Source: JAIEPT01 sp038217425 (GTDB lineage Bacteria; Planctomycetota; Planctomycetia; Gemmatales; Gemmataceae). From it: a stretch of 64,000 bases of DNA. Below, one piece after another: positions 34,257-43,022 of this stretch. The notes below the pieces were generated by a model, which was given only the letters and a program-made list of their open reading frames with translations, was not told where the DNA came from and searched no databases. The translations under genes were made by a program, and so were the position numbers. The stretch spans positions 5,094 through 69,093 of the forward strand of contig JBBQPM010000007.1 in assembly GCA_038217425.1 (NCBI GenBank). Direction: 5' to 3'. The first letter of the stretch is position 1, and every line of letters begins with the position of its first letter.

Positions 34257-35735
34257 CTAACCTTTCTTGGGAATTTCTGCAACGAGCCGCATGGACGTGG
34301 AGAGGGTTTCAAGCTGATAGTGCGGCTTGAGATAAGCGACCGCTTCGTACCAGCCCGGCTTGCCGGCGACTTCGCGGACATCGATACGCGCCTCCGCGAG
34401 CGGACGTTGCGCCTTGGTGTAATCGTCGGCGCCGTTGGGATCGACGCAGAAGTTACCGATCCAGCTATTGAGCCAGGCCCCGCATTCGCCCACCGTCATG
34501 AACGACCCGATCTTGTCGCGCGCCATCACCTTGAGGTAGTGGGCGAAACGGGAGTTGCACATGATGAGGTTGAACTTCGCGGAAAGCTCGGCATTGGCGT
34601 TGGCCGCCGGGTCGAAGTACGTCTTGGGCTTCTGGCACGACTGAGCGCCCATAAAGACCGCGTAATCGGTTCCCTTGCTGTGCAAGAGCGGCATGAAGCC
34701 CAGGTTCGAAAGCTCGAATTCCCGGCGATCGGAAATCGCGATCTCCGTCGGGCACTTCATCGCCACGTCGCCGTCGTCGGTCGGGAAAGTGTGGACCGGC
34801 AGTCCCTCGACCTTGCCGCCGCCTTCGACGCCGCGGGTGCGCGCCATCCAACCCCACTTGGCGACCGCATCCGTGATGCGCGACGCGTAGGCCCAGGCGG
34901 CGTTCATCCACAGATACTTGTCGTGGTTCTTGCCGTCGACGTCTTCCTCGAAGCGGAATTCGCTGATCGACTTGAACTTTTCGCCGTAGGGAAGCCGAGC
35001 TAGCACGCGCGGCATCGCCAGGGCGACGTAGCGCGAATCTTCCGAATCGCGGAACGACTTCCACGGCGCGAATTCCACGCTCTCGAAGATCTTCGCCAAA
35101 TCGCGCGGCTTCGAGAGTTCGTCCCAACGCTCCATGTTGACCATCTTGGGACTGACGCCCGAGACGAACGGCGCATGCGCCGATGCCGCCACGTGCGAAA
35201 TCATCGACAGCAGGCTGATATCCTCCGGATTTCGGCCGAACTCGTAGTTGCCCACGAGCATGCCGTACGGCTGACCGCCCAGCTGGCCGAACTCTTCTTC
35301 GTAGATCTTCTTAAAGAGGGAGCTCTGATCGAACTCGGCCGCCTTTTCGAGATCCTTGAAGAGATCCTTCTTGGTGACGTTGAGGACGCGGATTTTGAGC
35401 GATTCGCCGGTTTCCGTCTGATGGACGAGATAGTGTAGGCCGCGCCAGGTTCCCTCGAGTTGCTGCACGTCCGGGTGATGGAGGACTTCGTTGAGCTGCG
35501 CGGTGAGAGTTTTGTCGAGTTCGCCGATCCAGTGGAGGATGTTGGCTTCGACGTCTCGAGAAACGACCTGCCCGGGCTCCACGACCTGATCGAGGAACTG
35601 CTTGAAGTAGTCCTTGGTCCGGTTGGCTTCCGTGGAGGATTGCGGCTTGGTCGATTGAATAATTTCGTCGAGCAGGCTAAACGTTTCCTCCGCGGCGGCG
35701 GCCGGCGCGGCTTCTTTCTGACTTTCCGAACTCAT
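34257..35735 (-). CDS. tssC: Type VI secretion contractile sheath large subunit TssC
   Basis: 492 residues. Family text: ILHWIGELDKTLTAQLNEVLHHPDVQQLEGTWRGL, YGMLVGNYEFGRNPEDISLL, VSGVSPKMVNMERWDELSKPRDLAKIFE, YVALAMPRVLARLPYGEKF and the C-terminal AHYLKVMARDKIGSFMTVGECGAWLNSWIGNF. TssC with TssB forms the contractile sheath that drives the Hcp tube. It overlaps tssB by ATGA and is of standard length. Confidence 0.95.
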   Translation of the reverse strand: MSSESQKEAAPAAAAEETFSLLDEIIQSTKPQSSTEANRTKDYFKQFLDQVVEPGQVVSRDVEANILHWIGELDKTLTAQLNEVLHHPDVQQLEGTWRGLHYLVHQTETGESLKIRVLNVTKKDLFKDLEKAAEFDQSSLFKKIYEEEFGQLGGQPYGMLVGNYEFGRNPEDISLLSMISHVAASAHAPFVSGVSPKMVNMERWDELSKPRDLAKIFESVEFAPWKSFRDSEDSRYVALAMPRVLARLPYGEKFKSISEFRFEEDVDGKNHDKYLWMNAAWAYASRITDAVAKWGWMARTRGVEGGGKVEGLPVHTFPTDDGDVAMKCPTEIAISDRREFELSNLGFMPLLHSKGTDYAVFMGAQSCQKPKTYFDPAANANAELSAKFNLIMCNSRFAHYLKVMARDKIGSFMTVGECGAWLNSWIGNFCVDPNGADDYTKAQRPLAEARIDVREVAGKPGWYEAVAYLKPHYQLETLSTSMRLVAEIPKKG

Positions 35736-36244
35736 TTGGAGCCCTCCCCGCCTTGGCTCAGTGCATCGCGCAAGGCCTTGGCTTTTTCCGTGTTGTTCAT
35801 GACTTCGTTCAACATCTCTTCCAGCTTGTCATTGCCTTCCATCTTGGACAGAAGCTGCGTCAGGCGCTGACGCATCTCCAGCACTTTCCGCAACGGCTCG
35901 ATCTGCTCGGCGATCTTGGCCGGCTCGAAATCTTCCATGTTCTTGAAATTCAGCTCGACGGCGAGCTTGGAATCGTCGTTCTTGATCTTGTTGGCGACCT
36001 TGATGGCCACGCGCGGCGCCGCCTTGGCGAGCACGTCGTTGAAATTGTCGCGGTCGATCTGCACCGCCTTGCGATCCTTGAGCGGCTTCAGCGGCTCCTT
36101 CGGGGCGCCCGAAAGATCCGACAATACGCCGACCACGAACGGCAATTCCGTCTTCCGCATGGCGCCGTTGGTTTCGACGTCATAGGTGATTTGCACGCGC
36201 GGTCGGCGCACCCGATCAAGCTTGTGTTGCGTACTCTCGGCCAT
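35732..36244 (-). CDS. tssB: Type VI secretion contractile sheath small subunit TssB
   Basis: 170 residues from ATG 36242-36244 (GAGGT upstream on the minus strand). RRPRVQITYDVETNGAMRKTELPFVVGVLSDLSG is the standard TssB start, followed by IDRDNFNDVLAKAAPRVAIKVAN and a helical C-terminal half with VLEMRQRLTQLLSKMEGNDKLEEML. Pairs with TssC in the sheath. Confidence 0.95.
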   Translation of the reverse strand: MAESTQHKLDRVRRPRVQITYDVETNGAMRKTELPFVVGVLSDLSGAPKEPLKPLKDRKAVQIDRDNFNDVLAKAAPRVAIKVANKIKNDDSKLAVELNFKNMEDFEPAKIAEQIEPLRKVLEMRQRLTQLLSKMEGNDKLEEMLNEVMNNTEKAKALRDALSQGGEGSK

Positions 36245-36345
36245 GGCCAATTACCTCGTAAAGAAGGAGAGATGGTTCTCCGGTACCCTGGAATGTCGTC
36301 TCTAATCGACAACCTGTCAAACGAAATCTTCGCCGGCGCCCTCGA

Positions 36346-37413
36346 CTAACTCGGATGATCGCCGTCGTAACCGAGATCGAGATCGCGATTGAGTTCCGTC
36401 AAACTGTTCGAATCGCGAATCAGCGCCTTTATGAGCTGCGGCAACGTCATCTTCGACAGCCGAACCGCCCGCTGCACCATGTAGGTCACCGGGCTGTGCG
36501 GATCCATGTGGAGTAGTTTAGTAGAAAGTTCATTGAGCTGCGCGTAAAGATCCTCGCGCGTGTCGGAACGACGCGCGGGAGCGTCCACGATCGAAACCCG
36601 GGCGACGTTTCCCTCGGCTGCGGCGACGGCGACGGCGGCGGGAGCGGCGACCGCAATTTGCGTCGCCGGCGCCTTGCGCTGCAAAATTTGCTCCGCCAAC
36701 GCGAGACATTCGTTCATAGCCCGGCGAATCTCGACCATGCCCGGCGCCAACTCCGCCAACTTCGCGTGCAACGTCTCCGCCAGAACGTCGAGTTCCTTGA
36801 GTCCGTCCCTTAGATCGTCGACCGTCGTCTGACATTGATCGACGGTCATGTTGAGGATGACCTGATCGAGCTTTTGCCGATCGATCGTCCCCTTGCCGTC
36901 CATGACATTGCGCCAGTCTTGCCAGCTGAGCGCGAAGCCCCCTTCGATGAGAAAAGGGATCATGCGAATGGAGTTGGGAAAGCGAGCGCCGCGATCGACG
37001 TCGTCCAGCCAGTTGAACGCCGCCGCTCGGACTTCCAGGTCGCCGTCCTCAATGCTGGGGTAGATGCGGTCCCAGCCTTCGGTGAGCAGCAGCTTCATGA
37101 CCTTGAGCCCGTCGCGCAGCCCGGCGAAACCGTGCTGCTTGGTGAGCGCCTCGGTGAGCCGGGCGCTGACGAGCAGATCTTTCGAAGTGTCGGCCAGGGT
37201 GTCCTTGGCGAGTTTGATGATTTCGGGCCAATCGGCGAACTTGGGCGCCTCCGGCCGCATCGGATCGTCCGCGGCGAACAGTTCGGGGTTCACCTCTTTG
37301 CGGAACTCGTCGAGCTTTTTGCGCGTGCCGAACGGCACCGAATCCCCGGCCGGGTTTTCTCCGGAGATGGGAGCGGCCAGGGCGTCGTAATCAAGAAGGG
37401 GCGGCGATGGCAT
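36346..37413 (-). CDS. tssA: Type VI secretion protein TssA (ImpA family)
   Basis: 355 residues. The ImpA N-terminal domain opens with LAAPISGENPAGDSVPFGTRKKLDEF and includes LVSARLTEALTKQHGFAGLRDGL, LLTEGWDRIYPSIEDGDLEVRAAAFNWLD. A variable Ala-rich linker (about residues 248-285) precedes a short C-terminal domain (SPVTYMVQRAVRLSKMTLPQLIKALI). TssA primes sheath/tube polymerisation. The baseplate genes normally linked (tssE, tssF, tssG, tssK) are not in this window. Confidence 0.92.
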   Translation of the reverse strand: MPSPPLLDYDALAAPISGENPAGDSVPFGTRKKLDEFRKEVNPELFAADDPMRPEAPKFADWPEIIKLAKDTLADTSKDLLVSARLTEALTKQHGFAGLRDGLKVMKLLLTEGWDRIYPSIEDGDLEVRAAAFNWLDDVDRGARFPNSIRMIPFLIEGGFALSWQDWRNVMDGKGTIDRQKLDQVILNMTVDQCQTTVDDLRDGLKELDVLAETLHAKLAELAPGMVEIRRAMNECLALAEQILQRKAPATQIAVAAPAAVAVAAAEGNVARVSIVDAPARRSDTREDLYAQLNELSTKLLHMDPHSPVTYMVQRAVRLSKMTLPQLIKALIRDSNSLTELNRDLDLGYDGDHPS

Positions 37414-37454
37414 AGAAATAGTTTTAGAAACTTGCGGTCGCGTTCGTCAATGCA

Positions 37455-38030
37455 TCACGCGTAACCCATGGGGACGCCGAGCGGCCAAAGCGGCCCGAGC
37501 GGCCCCTCGTCCGAGGGATCGAGCGGTTTGCCGCGATCCGGATTGGCGCCCAACTCGAGGGAGATCGCCTTATCGAGTTCCTGCCGCAACGTCATTTCGA
37601 CGAGTTCTTTGGCGAAGGGCATGGCGTTGCTCAGGACGACGCGGTAGGAACCGAACGCGGACGCCATCGCCTCCATCTGCGATTCGTTATTGGATTCGCT
37701 CGGGATTTGCGCGGCAAGGCGCACGATTTGGGCGGCATGGGCCGCGGAATAGCCGGCGAACTGCGTCATTTCATGGGTCGCCTCGGCCGTCGCATACGCA
37801 GTTGTCACGATGCGAATCCGCTCTGCTTCGTCGGGAGCCTCATCGCTTCCCAGCGCGAACGCCAGCGCCAGCGCCTTGGCGTCGGCGAACGCTTTCAGGT
37901 GCTGAGCCGCCTCGGGATCATTCTCGGGAAAGGTGAAAAATTGCTCGACGCGGCGCACGCAGCGTAGGGCCAAGCCGCACTTGGCACGTAGCGGAAGCGG
38001 CCAAAATTCCATCAAACTGATGCCTGGCAT
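37455..38030 (-). CDS. Hypothetical protein at the head of the type VI cluster
   Basis: 191 residues, predominantly helical, starting MPGISLMEFWPLPLRAKCGL (ATG 38028-38030; MEF 18 bases later is an alternative). Text such as QHLKAFADAKALALAFALGSDEAPDEAERI and YATAEATHEMTQFAGYSAAHAAQIVRLAA suggests a helical bundle; no signal peptide. I do not recognise the family. It is 41 bp upstream of tssA on the same strand and probably belongs to the secretion operon. Confidence 0.6.
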   Translation of the reverse strand: MPGISLMEFWPLPLRAKCGLALRCVRRVEQFFTFPENDPEAAQHLKAFADAKALALAFALGSDEAPDEAERIRIVTTAYATAEATHEMTQFAGYSAAHAAQIVRLAAQIPSESNNESQMEAMASAFGSYRVVLSNAMPFAKELVEMTLRQELDKAISLELGANPDRGKPLDPSDEGPLGPLWPLGVPMGYA

Positions 38031-38103
38031 GTCAGGTTCTCGAGGGGACGTAATGTCTCAATGGAGAGAGGCGTGAACTTTCCTGAATCTTTCGCGAACT
38101 TTG

Positions 38104-38955
38104 TCAACGGGTCGCGAGCAGCTCTTCCCAGTTCTTCGCGGTGAAGATCGCGTCCGCCAAACGCTCGAGGCGTTCGAGATCCTTGATCGCCATCAACCTG
38201 GATTCCGCAGCCGGATCCGGCAGACCGAATCGATTGCGACCAAGTCGCCTAAGCAGCGTGATCTGCCCATCAATACGCCCCTCATCCACAGCCTCATCAA
38301 ACGCGGTCGATTCCTGCATGAGTCCGACTCCTTTGTAGATCGACGCCAAGTCGCTCTTGTTGACACGTAGACCAGTCAAAGATGTATGCCGCGGTCATCA
38401 GGCGTACCGCGTCGGCGTGACTCGCCTCCTGGTCCAGTCGACGGCCGATCTCGCCAACTACCCGCGCAGGGCCTCGGGCAGCGGCAGGCCCGTTGGCATT
38501 TTGCACAGCGGAGCCAGAGGCAATGCCCCGATCCCGGCTCGCAGAAAGCCCTCGACAAGCTGCTGCCAAAGGCGGACGATCCGGTAGCCGAATTCTACCC
38601 GAAACTCGCCTTCGCCATAAGTCAGCTTTCCAGCCAAGGCGCTGGCGTCCGCTTTGGGCCGGAGGAAAACCAGCACCGACCGAACCGGAGCTTGGTGACG
38701 AGAAAAGAGCGCCGCGTTGTAAAGGTGGAGTCGCCCCTCCAGTGCTGCATCGGGCCCAGATTGGAAGTTCAAGTCCACGATCTCTCGAATCGGATTGCCG
38801 AACGCCAAGGCGACGTCGGTCGCAGCCGAGACTGTGGACAGATCGACGTTGAGGGCGGCCACGGACTCAAGGACCGGCAACCCAAAGACTTCCACAAAGT
38901 CCCTCGGCCGCTCGGCGACGATGTGCTTCAGCGTGGCGTCGAATGGATGCGACAT
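38104..38955 (-). pseudogene. Frameshifted PD-(D/E)XK transposase/nuclease-like (Rpn/DUF4351-like) gene
   Basis: The intact reading runs through three frames. From ATG 38953-38955: MSHPFDATLKHIVAERPRDF, ..TDVALAFGNPIREIVDLNFQSG.., VRLWQQLVEGFLRAGIGALPLAPLCK as far as PLPEALRG (near 38458). Then, in a second frame, VVGEIGRRLDQEASHADAVRLMTAAYIF. Then, in a third, TGLRVNKSDLASIYKGVGLMQESTAFDEAVDEG to the stop at 38104. Two frameshifts therefore interrupt a gene of a family abundant in Gemmataceae, related to Rpn-like PD-(D/E)XK nucleases. Sequencing error cannot be excluded. Confidence 0.7.
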
Positions 38956-39126
38956 CCTCGAAACTCCATTCCTCCGACAATGTAGCGATCCGCAACCGAA
39001 GCGGCCGAACAAGGGGGCGCGGATAGATCGATTGCGACGAGCTTCTGGAAAAGAAATCCGCCGCGATTCACCGGCTTGGCGTTGACGTCGACGCGCGCAT
39101 CCTTTTTTCTACTAGAGGGAGATTCT

Positions 39127-40296
39127 ATGCGCGTGCGCGAACTACAAGTTTGGCAGGTTCGGATTCCGTTGCGGAAGGCGATTCGCCACGCTTCCCATAC
39201 GCGCACCGAGACCGAGAACCTCGTCGTCCGTGCGACCCTGGAGGACGGTTCTCAGGGTTTCGGCGAAGGCGTCCCCCGTGAATATGTCACGGGCGAGACC
39301 ATCGACTCCGCGTTTGCCCAGCTCCAGCGCAGCGACTTGGCCAGCCAGCTCGAGCCGTGCGATTCTTTCGAGAAGGCCGTGCTCCTCGCCGAACGTTTTC
39401 GGCTCGCCGATATTCCCGGAGATGAGCGTCAGTGCCAGGGGAACGGCGCCCGCTGTGCCGTCGAGTTGGCGCTGCTGGACGCTTACGGTCGACATTTTCG
39501 AAAACCCCTTTCCGCAGTGACCGCGCAGCTCGCTCCCGAGCTGTTCGAACCCAAAAACACGATTCAGTACAGCGGCGCCATCACCTCCGCCAAGGGGTGG
39601 AAGGCGCGCATCAACGCCTGGGCCATGCGTATCTTCGGGTTCAGTCAGCTCAAGGTGAAAGTCGGCATCGATGGCCAGGACGACGTCGCCCGTCTGAGTT
39701 CCATCCGCAAACGGGTCGGCGCCAAGATGGATCTGCGCGTCGACGCCAACGAGGCCTGGACCCCCGCCAACGTTCGCCAGCGCATCGAAGAACTGAAACC
39801 GTTCGGCATCACCGCGGTGGAACAGCCGATCCCGCACGAAGAGGTACACGCCCTGCGCGCGGTTCGCCAAGGCCTGGGCGTGCCGATCATGCTGGACGAA
39901 TCGCTGTGCAGCATGGTAGACGCCGAGCGTGCCGCGGACCACGGTTGGTGCGATCTCTTTAACCTCCGTTTGTCGAAAGTGGGGGGCTTCACGCGTGCCG
40001 TGCGGCTCGCCCAGTTCGCCCGCAAACGTAAACTAGGCTATCAGCTCGGGTGCCAGGTCGGCGAGACGGCGATCTTGTCCGCGGCAGGCCGGCATTTTGC
40101 GACCAGCGTCGCCGGCATTCGCTACCTGGAAGGTTCGTACGATAAACATCTGGTACGCGAAGCGCTGGGCAAAAAGGACGTCTCGTTCGGCTGGGGCGGC
40201 TGGGCGCCGGCTCTGACCGCGCCGGGGCTGGGCATCGATCTCGACCCGGCGTCGCTCCAGCGCGTCAGCATCCGCGCGGAGGTGCTCCTTGGCTGA
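39127..40296 (+). CDS. Enolase-superfamily enzyme (muconate-lactonizing / dipeptide epimerase-like)
   Basis: 389 residues from ATG 39127 with GAGGGAG upstream. The capping domain (residues 1-115) is followed by a modified TIM barrel with the superfamily residues in order: QLKVKVGIDGQDD (K-x-K base), MDLRVDANEAW (metal Asp), ITAVEQPIP (metal Glu), IMLDESLC (metal Asp/Glu), LFNLRLSKVGGF (second Lys base). This order places it in the muconate lactonizing enzyme subgroup, which includes dipeptide epimerases, o-succinylbenzoate synthases and N-succinylamino-acid racemases. The following hydrolase gene overlaps by 8 bp, so the substrate is probably linked to it. Confidence 0.88.
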   Translation: MRVRELQVWQVRIPLRKAIRHASHTRTETENLVVRATLEDGSQGFGEGVPREYVTGETIDSAFAQLQRSDLASQLEPCDSFEKAVLLAERFRLADIPGDERQCQGNGARCAVELALLDAYGRHFRKPLSAVTAQLAPELFEPKNTIQYSGAITSAKGWKARINAWAMRIFGFSQLKVKVGIDGQDDVARLSSIRKRVGAKMDLRVDANEAWTPANVRQRIEELKPFGITAVEQPIPHEEVHALRAVRQGLGVPIMLDESLCSMVDAERAADHGWCDLFNLRLSKVGGFTRAVRLAQFARKRKLGYQLGCQVGETAILSAAGRHFATSVAGIRYLEGSYDKHLVREALGKKDVSFGWGGWAPALTAPGLGIDLDPASLQRVSIRAEVLLG

Positions 40297-41185
40297 CGCA
40301 CCCGCCTATGCCGTCCACGACTTCAAGGCCAGCGACGGCTACGTCTGGCGTTATCGACGCTACCCGTCCGCGCTACAGCCGACCAAGGCCGAGGTCGTCT
40401 TCATTCACGGCATTCAGAGCCATGCCGGGTGGTACGACTTCTCCTGTTCCTGGCTCAGTCAACAAGGCTACAACGTCTCGTTCCTGGATCGCCGAGGTTC
40501 CGGCATGAACGCGGAAGGCCGCGGCGACATCCCCAGCTTTCGCAGGCTGCTCGACGACCTTTCCGAGTACCTCGCCAACCTTCCGCGCGCCGTCACGCGC
40601 GGCAACAACGTCGGGAAAATGCCGGTCTTCCTCGCCGGCATCTCCTGGGGCGGAAAGCTGGCCCTCGCCATGGAACGACGACATCCCGGCCTGGTCGACG
40701 GCATCGTGCTGCTCGCGCCCGGCATTCGCCCGCGCATCAAGCCGCACTTGTGGGATCGTGTCAAAATTCTGTTCACGCGCTTCTTTCGACCCCGCAAGGT
40801 GTTCCCTATACCGCTGAACGACGTCGAACTCTTTACGCAGTCGCCACGCTGGCAGCAGTTCCTACGTGAAGATCCGCTCCGACTGCAGTCTGCCAGCGCC
40901 CGCATGTTAATCGAGAGCGCCCGACTCGACGGCTACCTCCGCTTCGTCCCAAAATACGTGCATGTGCCGGTGCTCTTAATGTTGGCCGAACACGACCGCA
41001 TCATTCACAATGCGAAGACCCGTGAATATGTGGAGAAGTTGGCGACCAAGGACAAAACGGTGATTGAATATCCCGGCGCCCACCACACGCTCGAATTTGA
41101 ACCCGACCCGCTCGTGTTTCTCAGCGACTTGAAGCATTGGCTCGATGAACGCGCGGCGAAGGTCGCGCAGAACAGCGCGACCTAA
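40289..41185 (+). CDS. Alpha/beta hydrolase (serine aminopeptidase S33 / monoglyceride-lipase type)
   Basis: 298 residues from TTG 40289, supported by GGAGG about seven bases before. Motifs: VVFIHGIQSHAGWYD, VSFLDRRGSGMNAEGRGD, FLAGISWGGKLALAME (G-I-S-W-G nucleophile), LMLAEHDRIIHN (acid) and YPGAHHTLEFE (catalytic His). Overlap with the enolase-superfamily gene indicates translational coupling. Cytoplasmic. A lysophospholipase/monoglyceride lipase-like activity is the default guess. Confidence 0.88.
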   Translation: MADAPAYAVHDFKASDGYVWRYRRYPSALQPTKAEVVFIHGIQSHAGWYDFSCSWLSQQGYNVSFLDRRGSGMNAEGRGDIPSFRRLLDDLSEYLANLPRAVTRGNNVGKMPVFLAGISWGGKLALAMERRHPGLVDGIVLLAPGIRPRIKPHLWDRVKILFTRFFRPRKVFPIPLNDVELFTQSPRWQQFLREDPLRLQSASARMLIESARLDGYLRFVPKYVHVPVLLMLAEHDRIIHNAKTREYVEKLATKDKTVIEYPGAHHTLEFEPDPLVFLSDLKHWLDERAAKVAQNSAT

Positions 41186-41190
41186 AGAAA

Positions 41191-41216
41191 AGGCGACCCG
41201 ATTGCTCGGGTCGCCT
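41191..41216. terminator. Bidirectional terminator-like hairpin
   Basis: AGGCGACCCGA (41191-41201) pairs with TCGGGTCGCCT (41206-41216), loop TTGC, directly between converging genes. Flanking A and T runs are short, so termination may be moderate. Confidence 0.75.
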
Positions 41217-41239
41217 GAAAAGAATGCTTGCGGATCCAA

Positions 41240-41695
41240 TTACCGACTCGGGATGTCCATCTCGAGATCGTTAATGCGGAATTCCCGAGCGTCGTCGCCC
41301 GATTCTTTGATTTTGTCCCAGTGGACCGCGCCCGGCCGGCCTTCGAGGCTGCCGTACGTCTCGATCTCACGGGCGCACTCGATACACGTCGAACTGAAGG
41401 GCAACGCGTTCAAACGCGCCACCGGAATCTTCTTCGCACAGCCTTCGCAGGTACCATAGGTCCCCTTGCGGAGTTTCTGCAAAGAAAGCTCGATCTGGCC
41501 CAATTCGCGCGATTCGAACTCGGCGATTTGGCTGTTAACCTCTTCCGATCCGGCATCAAATGCCATATCGGCGGCGTCGCCCATCGTGTCGGCGGCGCGG
41601 AGACTGCCCAAGTTCACGCCGAGACGCTTACGAAGCTCATCTCGACGAGACACCAGGGTTTGATGCAGACGGAGCAGGGCATCACGACGAGCCAT
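41240..41695 (-). CDS. DksA/TraR-type C4 zinc-finger protein
   Basis: 151 residues. A helical hairpin (residues 1-75: RLHQTLVSRRDELRKRLG ... SQIAEFESRELGQIELSLQKL) leads into the DksA/TraR zinc finger GTYGTCEGCAKKIPVARL...STCIECA (C-x2-C-x17-C-x2-C). Proteins of this class bind the RNA polymerase secondary channel with or without ppGpp. The C-terminal tail (about 30 residues) is acidic and not conserved. It converges with the hydrolase operon. The 41696-42062 gap upstream shows no gene or clear promoter. Confidence 0.9.
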   Translation of the reverse strand: MARRDALLRLHQTLVSRRDELRKRLGVNLGSLRAADTMGDAADMAFDAGSEEVNSQIAEFESRELGQIELSLQKLRKGTYGTCEGCAKKIPVARLNALPFSSTCIECAREIETYGSLEGRPGAVHWDKIKESGDDAREFRINDLEMDIPSR

Positions 41696-42050
41696 GACCC
41701 ACCCCCTTTCGTAAAGTATGAGGGAAAAAAATGCTCGGAAGCCCTCCTATGCACTTTCAGTGCCGCTTCCCAATCGGCCATGCAAATCCAATCTAACTAA
41801 ATTCAAAATAACAACTTACGGCACCGTGTCAGATTTCGAGAGACAACTCTGGGTACCGGGTTAGGCATTCAAGCGTTGCAAAATGGTACAAAAGCTCCCA
41901 AATGTGGCGACGCGTGGCGTGCGTACAGGGGAAGTCGGCAAAAGGCGGACATCGGCTGAAAAACCGGTAAGAAATTCCGTGCTACGCAGGCAAATTTCCC
42001 CGTCACAGCCCGGCTGCGTGGATACGCTTTCCTTACGCCCGCAACTTTCC
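41696..42050. other. Divergent gap with no recognised feature
   Basis: The stretch between the DksA-like gene and the esterase gene contains an AT-richer part near 41780-41820 that could hold the promoter of the DksA-like gene. I see no gene, RNA or repeat in it. Confidence 0.4.
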
Positions 42051-42062
42051 AGGAGAATTCCG

Positions 42063-42935
42063 ATGTGGACAACCGCTCTAGTCGCCCTCGCCCTGGCCTT
42101 CCCCCCGGCGCCGGAAATTCTGCCGCTGTGGCCCAAAGAGATCCCCGGTCCTAAAAGCGCGGATGCGGGCAACGTGCCGACCCTGACCGTCCATCTTGCC
42201 GATCCCGCCAAGGCCACCGGCGCCGCTGTCGTCGTCTGCCCCGGCGGCGGCTATTCGGGACGTGCCCTCGATCATGAAGGCAAACAAATCGTCGAATGGC
42301 TTAACGAGCGCGGCGTGGCGGCGTACCTGCTCAAGTACCGCACCGTCAACGAATCCAAAGTCAAAGCCCCGCTCCACCCCGGTCCCATGCTCGACGTACA
42401 GCAGGCCATTCGCATCGTCCGCTCCCGCGCCGCGGTAGACAAGATCGACCCGAAGAAGGTCGGCGTCTGGGGCTTTTCTGCAGGCGGGCATCTCGCCTCC
42501 ACCGCCGCCACGCATTTCGATGCCGGCAAACCCGACGGCGACGCCGTCGCCCAGCAAAGTTGCCGTCCCGACTTTGCCATCCTCGCCTATCCTGTCATCA
42601 CCATGGGCGCCCATACGCACGGCGGTTCCAAGAACAATCTTCTGGGCCCCAATCCGGCCCCCGAACTCGTCCAGTTCTACTCCAACGAATTGCACGTCAC
42701 GCCGCAGACGCCGCCCATCTTCTTGTTTCACACCGCTGAGGACAAGGCGGTGCCGATCGAGAACGCCCGGCTCTTTCGCGCCGCCTGCCAAAAGCATGGC
42801 GTCGCGGTGATGATGGTCGAGTACGAGAAGGGCGCCCATGGCGCCGGCCTTGGCAAGAAATCGAACCTGCCGCTGGCCCAATGGCCGACCCAACTCGAAG
42901 GCTGGCTGAAGACGCGCGGCTTGATCGCCAAGTAA
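42063..42935 (+). CDS. Exported alpha/beta-hydrolase esterase (Aes/xylanase-esterase type)
   Basis: 290 residues from ATG 42063 with AGGAG upstream. A short signal-like N-terminus (MWTTALVALALAFPPAPEIL) precedes the fold: LWPKEIPGP..., VVVCPGGGYSGRALDHEGK (oxyanion hole), GVWGFSAGGHLASTAA (G-F-S-A-G nucleophile), FLFHTAEDKAVPIENARLF (acid) and YEKGAHGAGLG (His). It resembles acetyl-esterase/xylanase-type proteins of planctomycetes that deacetylate polysaccharides outside the cytoplasm. Confidence 0.88.
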   Translation: MWTTALVALALAFPPAPEILPLWPKEIPGPKSADAGNVPTLTVHLADPAKATGAAVVVCPGGGYSGRALDHEGKQIVEWLNERGVAAYLLKYRTVNESKVKAPLHPGPMLDVQQAIRIVRSRAAVDKIDPKKVGVWGFSAGGHLASTAATHFDAGKPDGDAVAQQSCRPDFAILAYPVITMGAHTHGGSKNNLLGPNPAPELVQFYSNELHVTPQTPPIFLFHTAEDKAVPIENARLFRAACQKHGVAVMMVEYEKGAHGAGLGKKSNLPLAQWPTQLEGWLKTRGLIAK

Positions 42936-43022
42936 CTGTCCAGGCCGGCGCTCCCGCACGGAAATTCGTCGCCCCGATTCGGCATGTATACAATGGAGGA
43001 AAAGGCAACACGGAGAGGCGAC

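Noticed and set aside
33570..35003. A 477-codon + strand open frame over Hcp1 and tssC
   Set aside because: Antisense shadow; the minus strand encodes recognised Hcp and TssC proteins with overlapping starts and stops.
31229..37413. Extracellular contractile injection system instead of type VI secretion
   Set aside because: TssA (ImpA domain), TssB/TssC of type VI type and Hcp rather than phage-tail-like tube proteins are present.
38370..38470. Programmed frameshifting in the Rpn-like gene
   Set aside because: Two shifts would be needed and no slippery heptamer with downstream structure is evident; pseudogene or sequence error is simpler.
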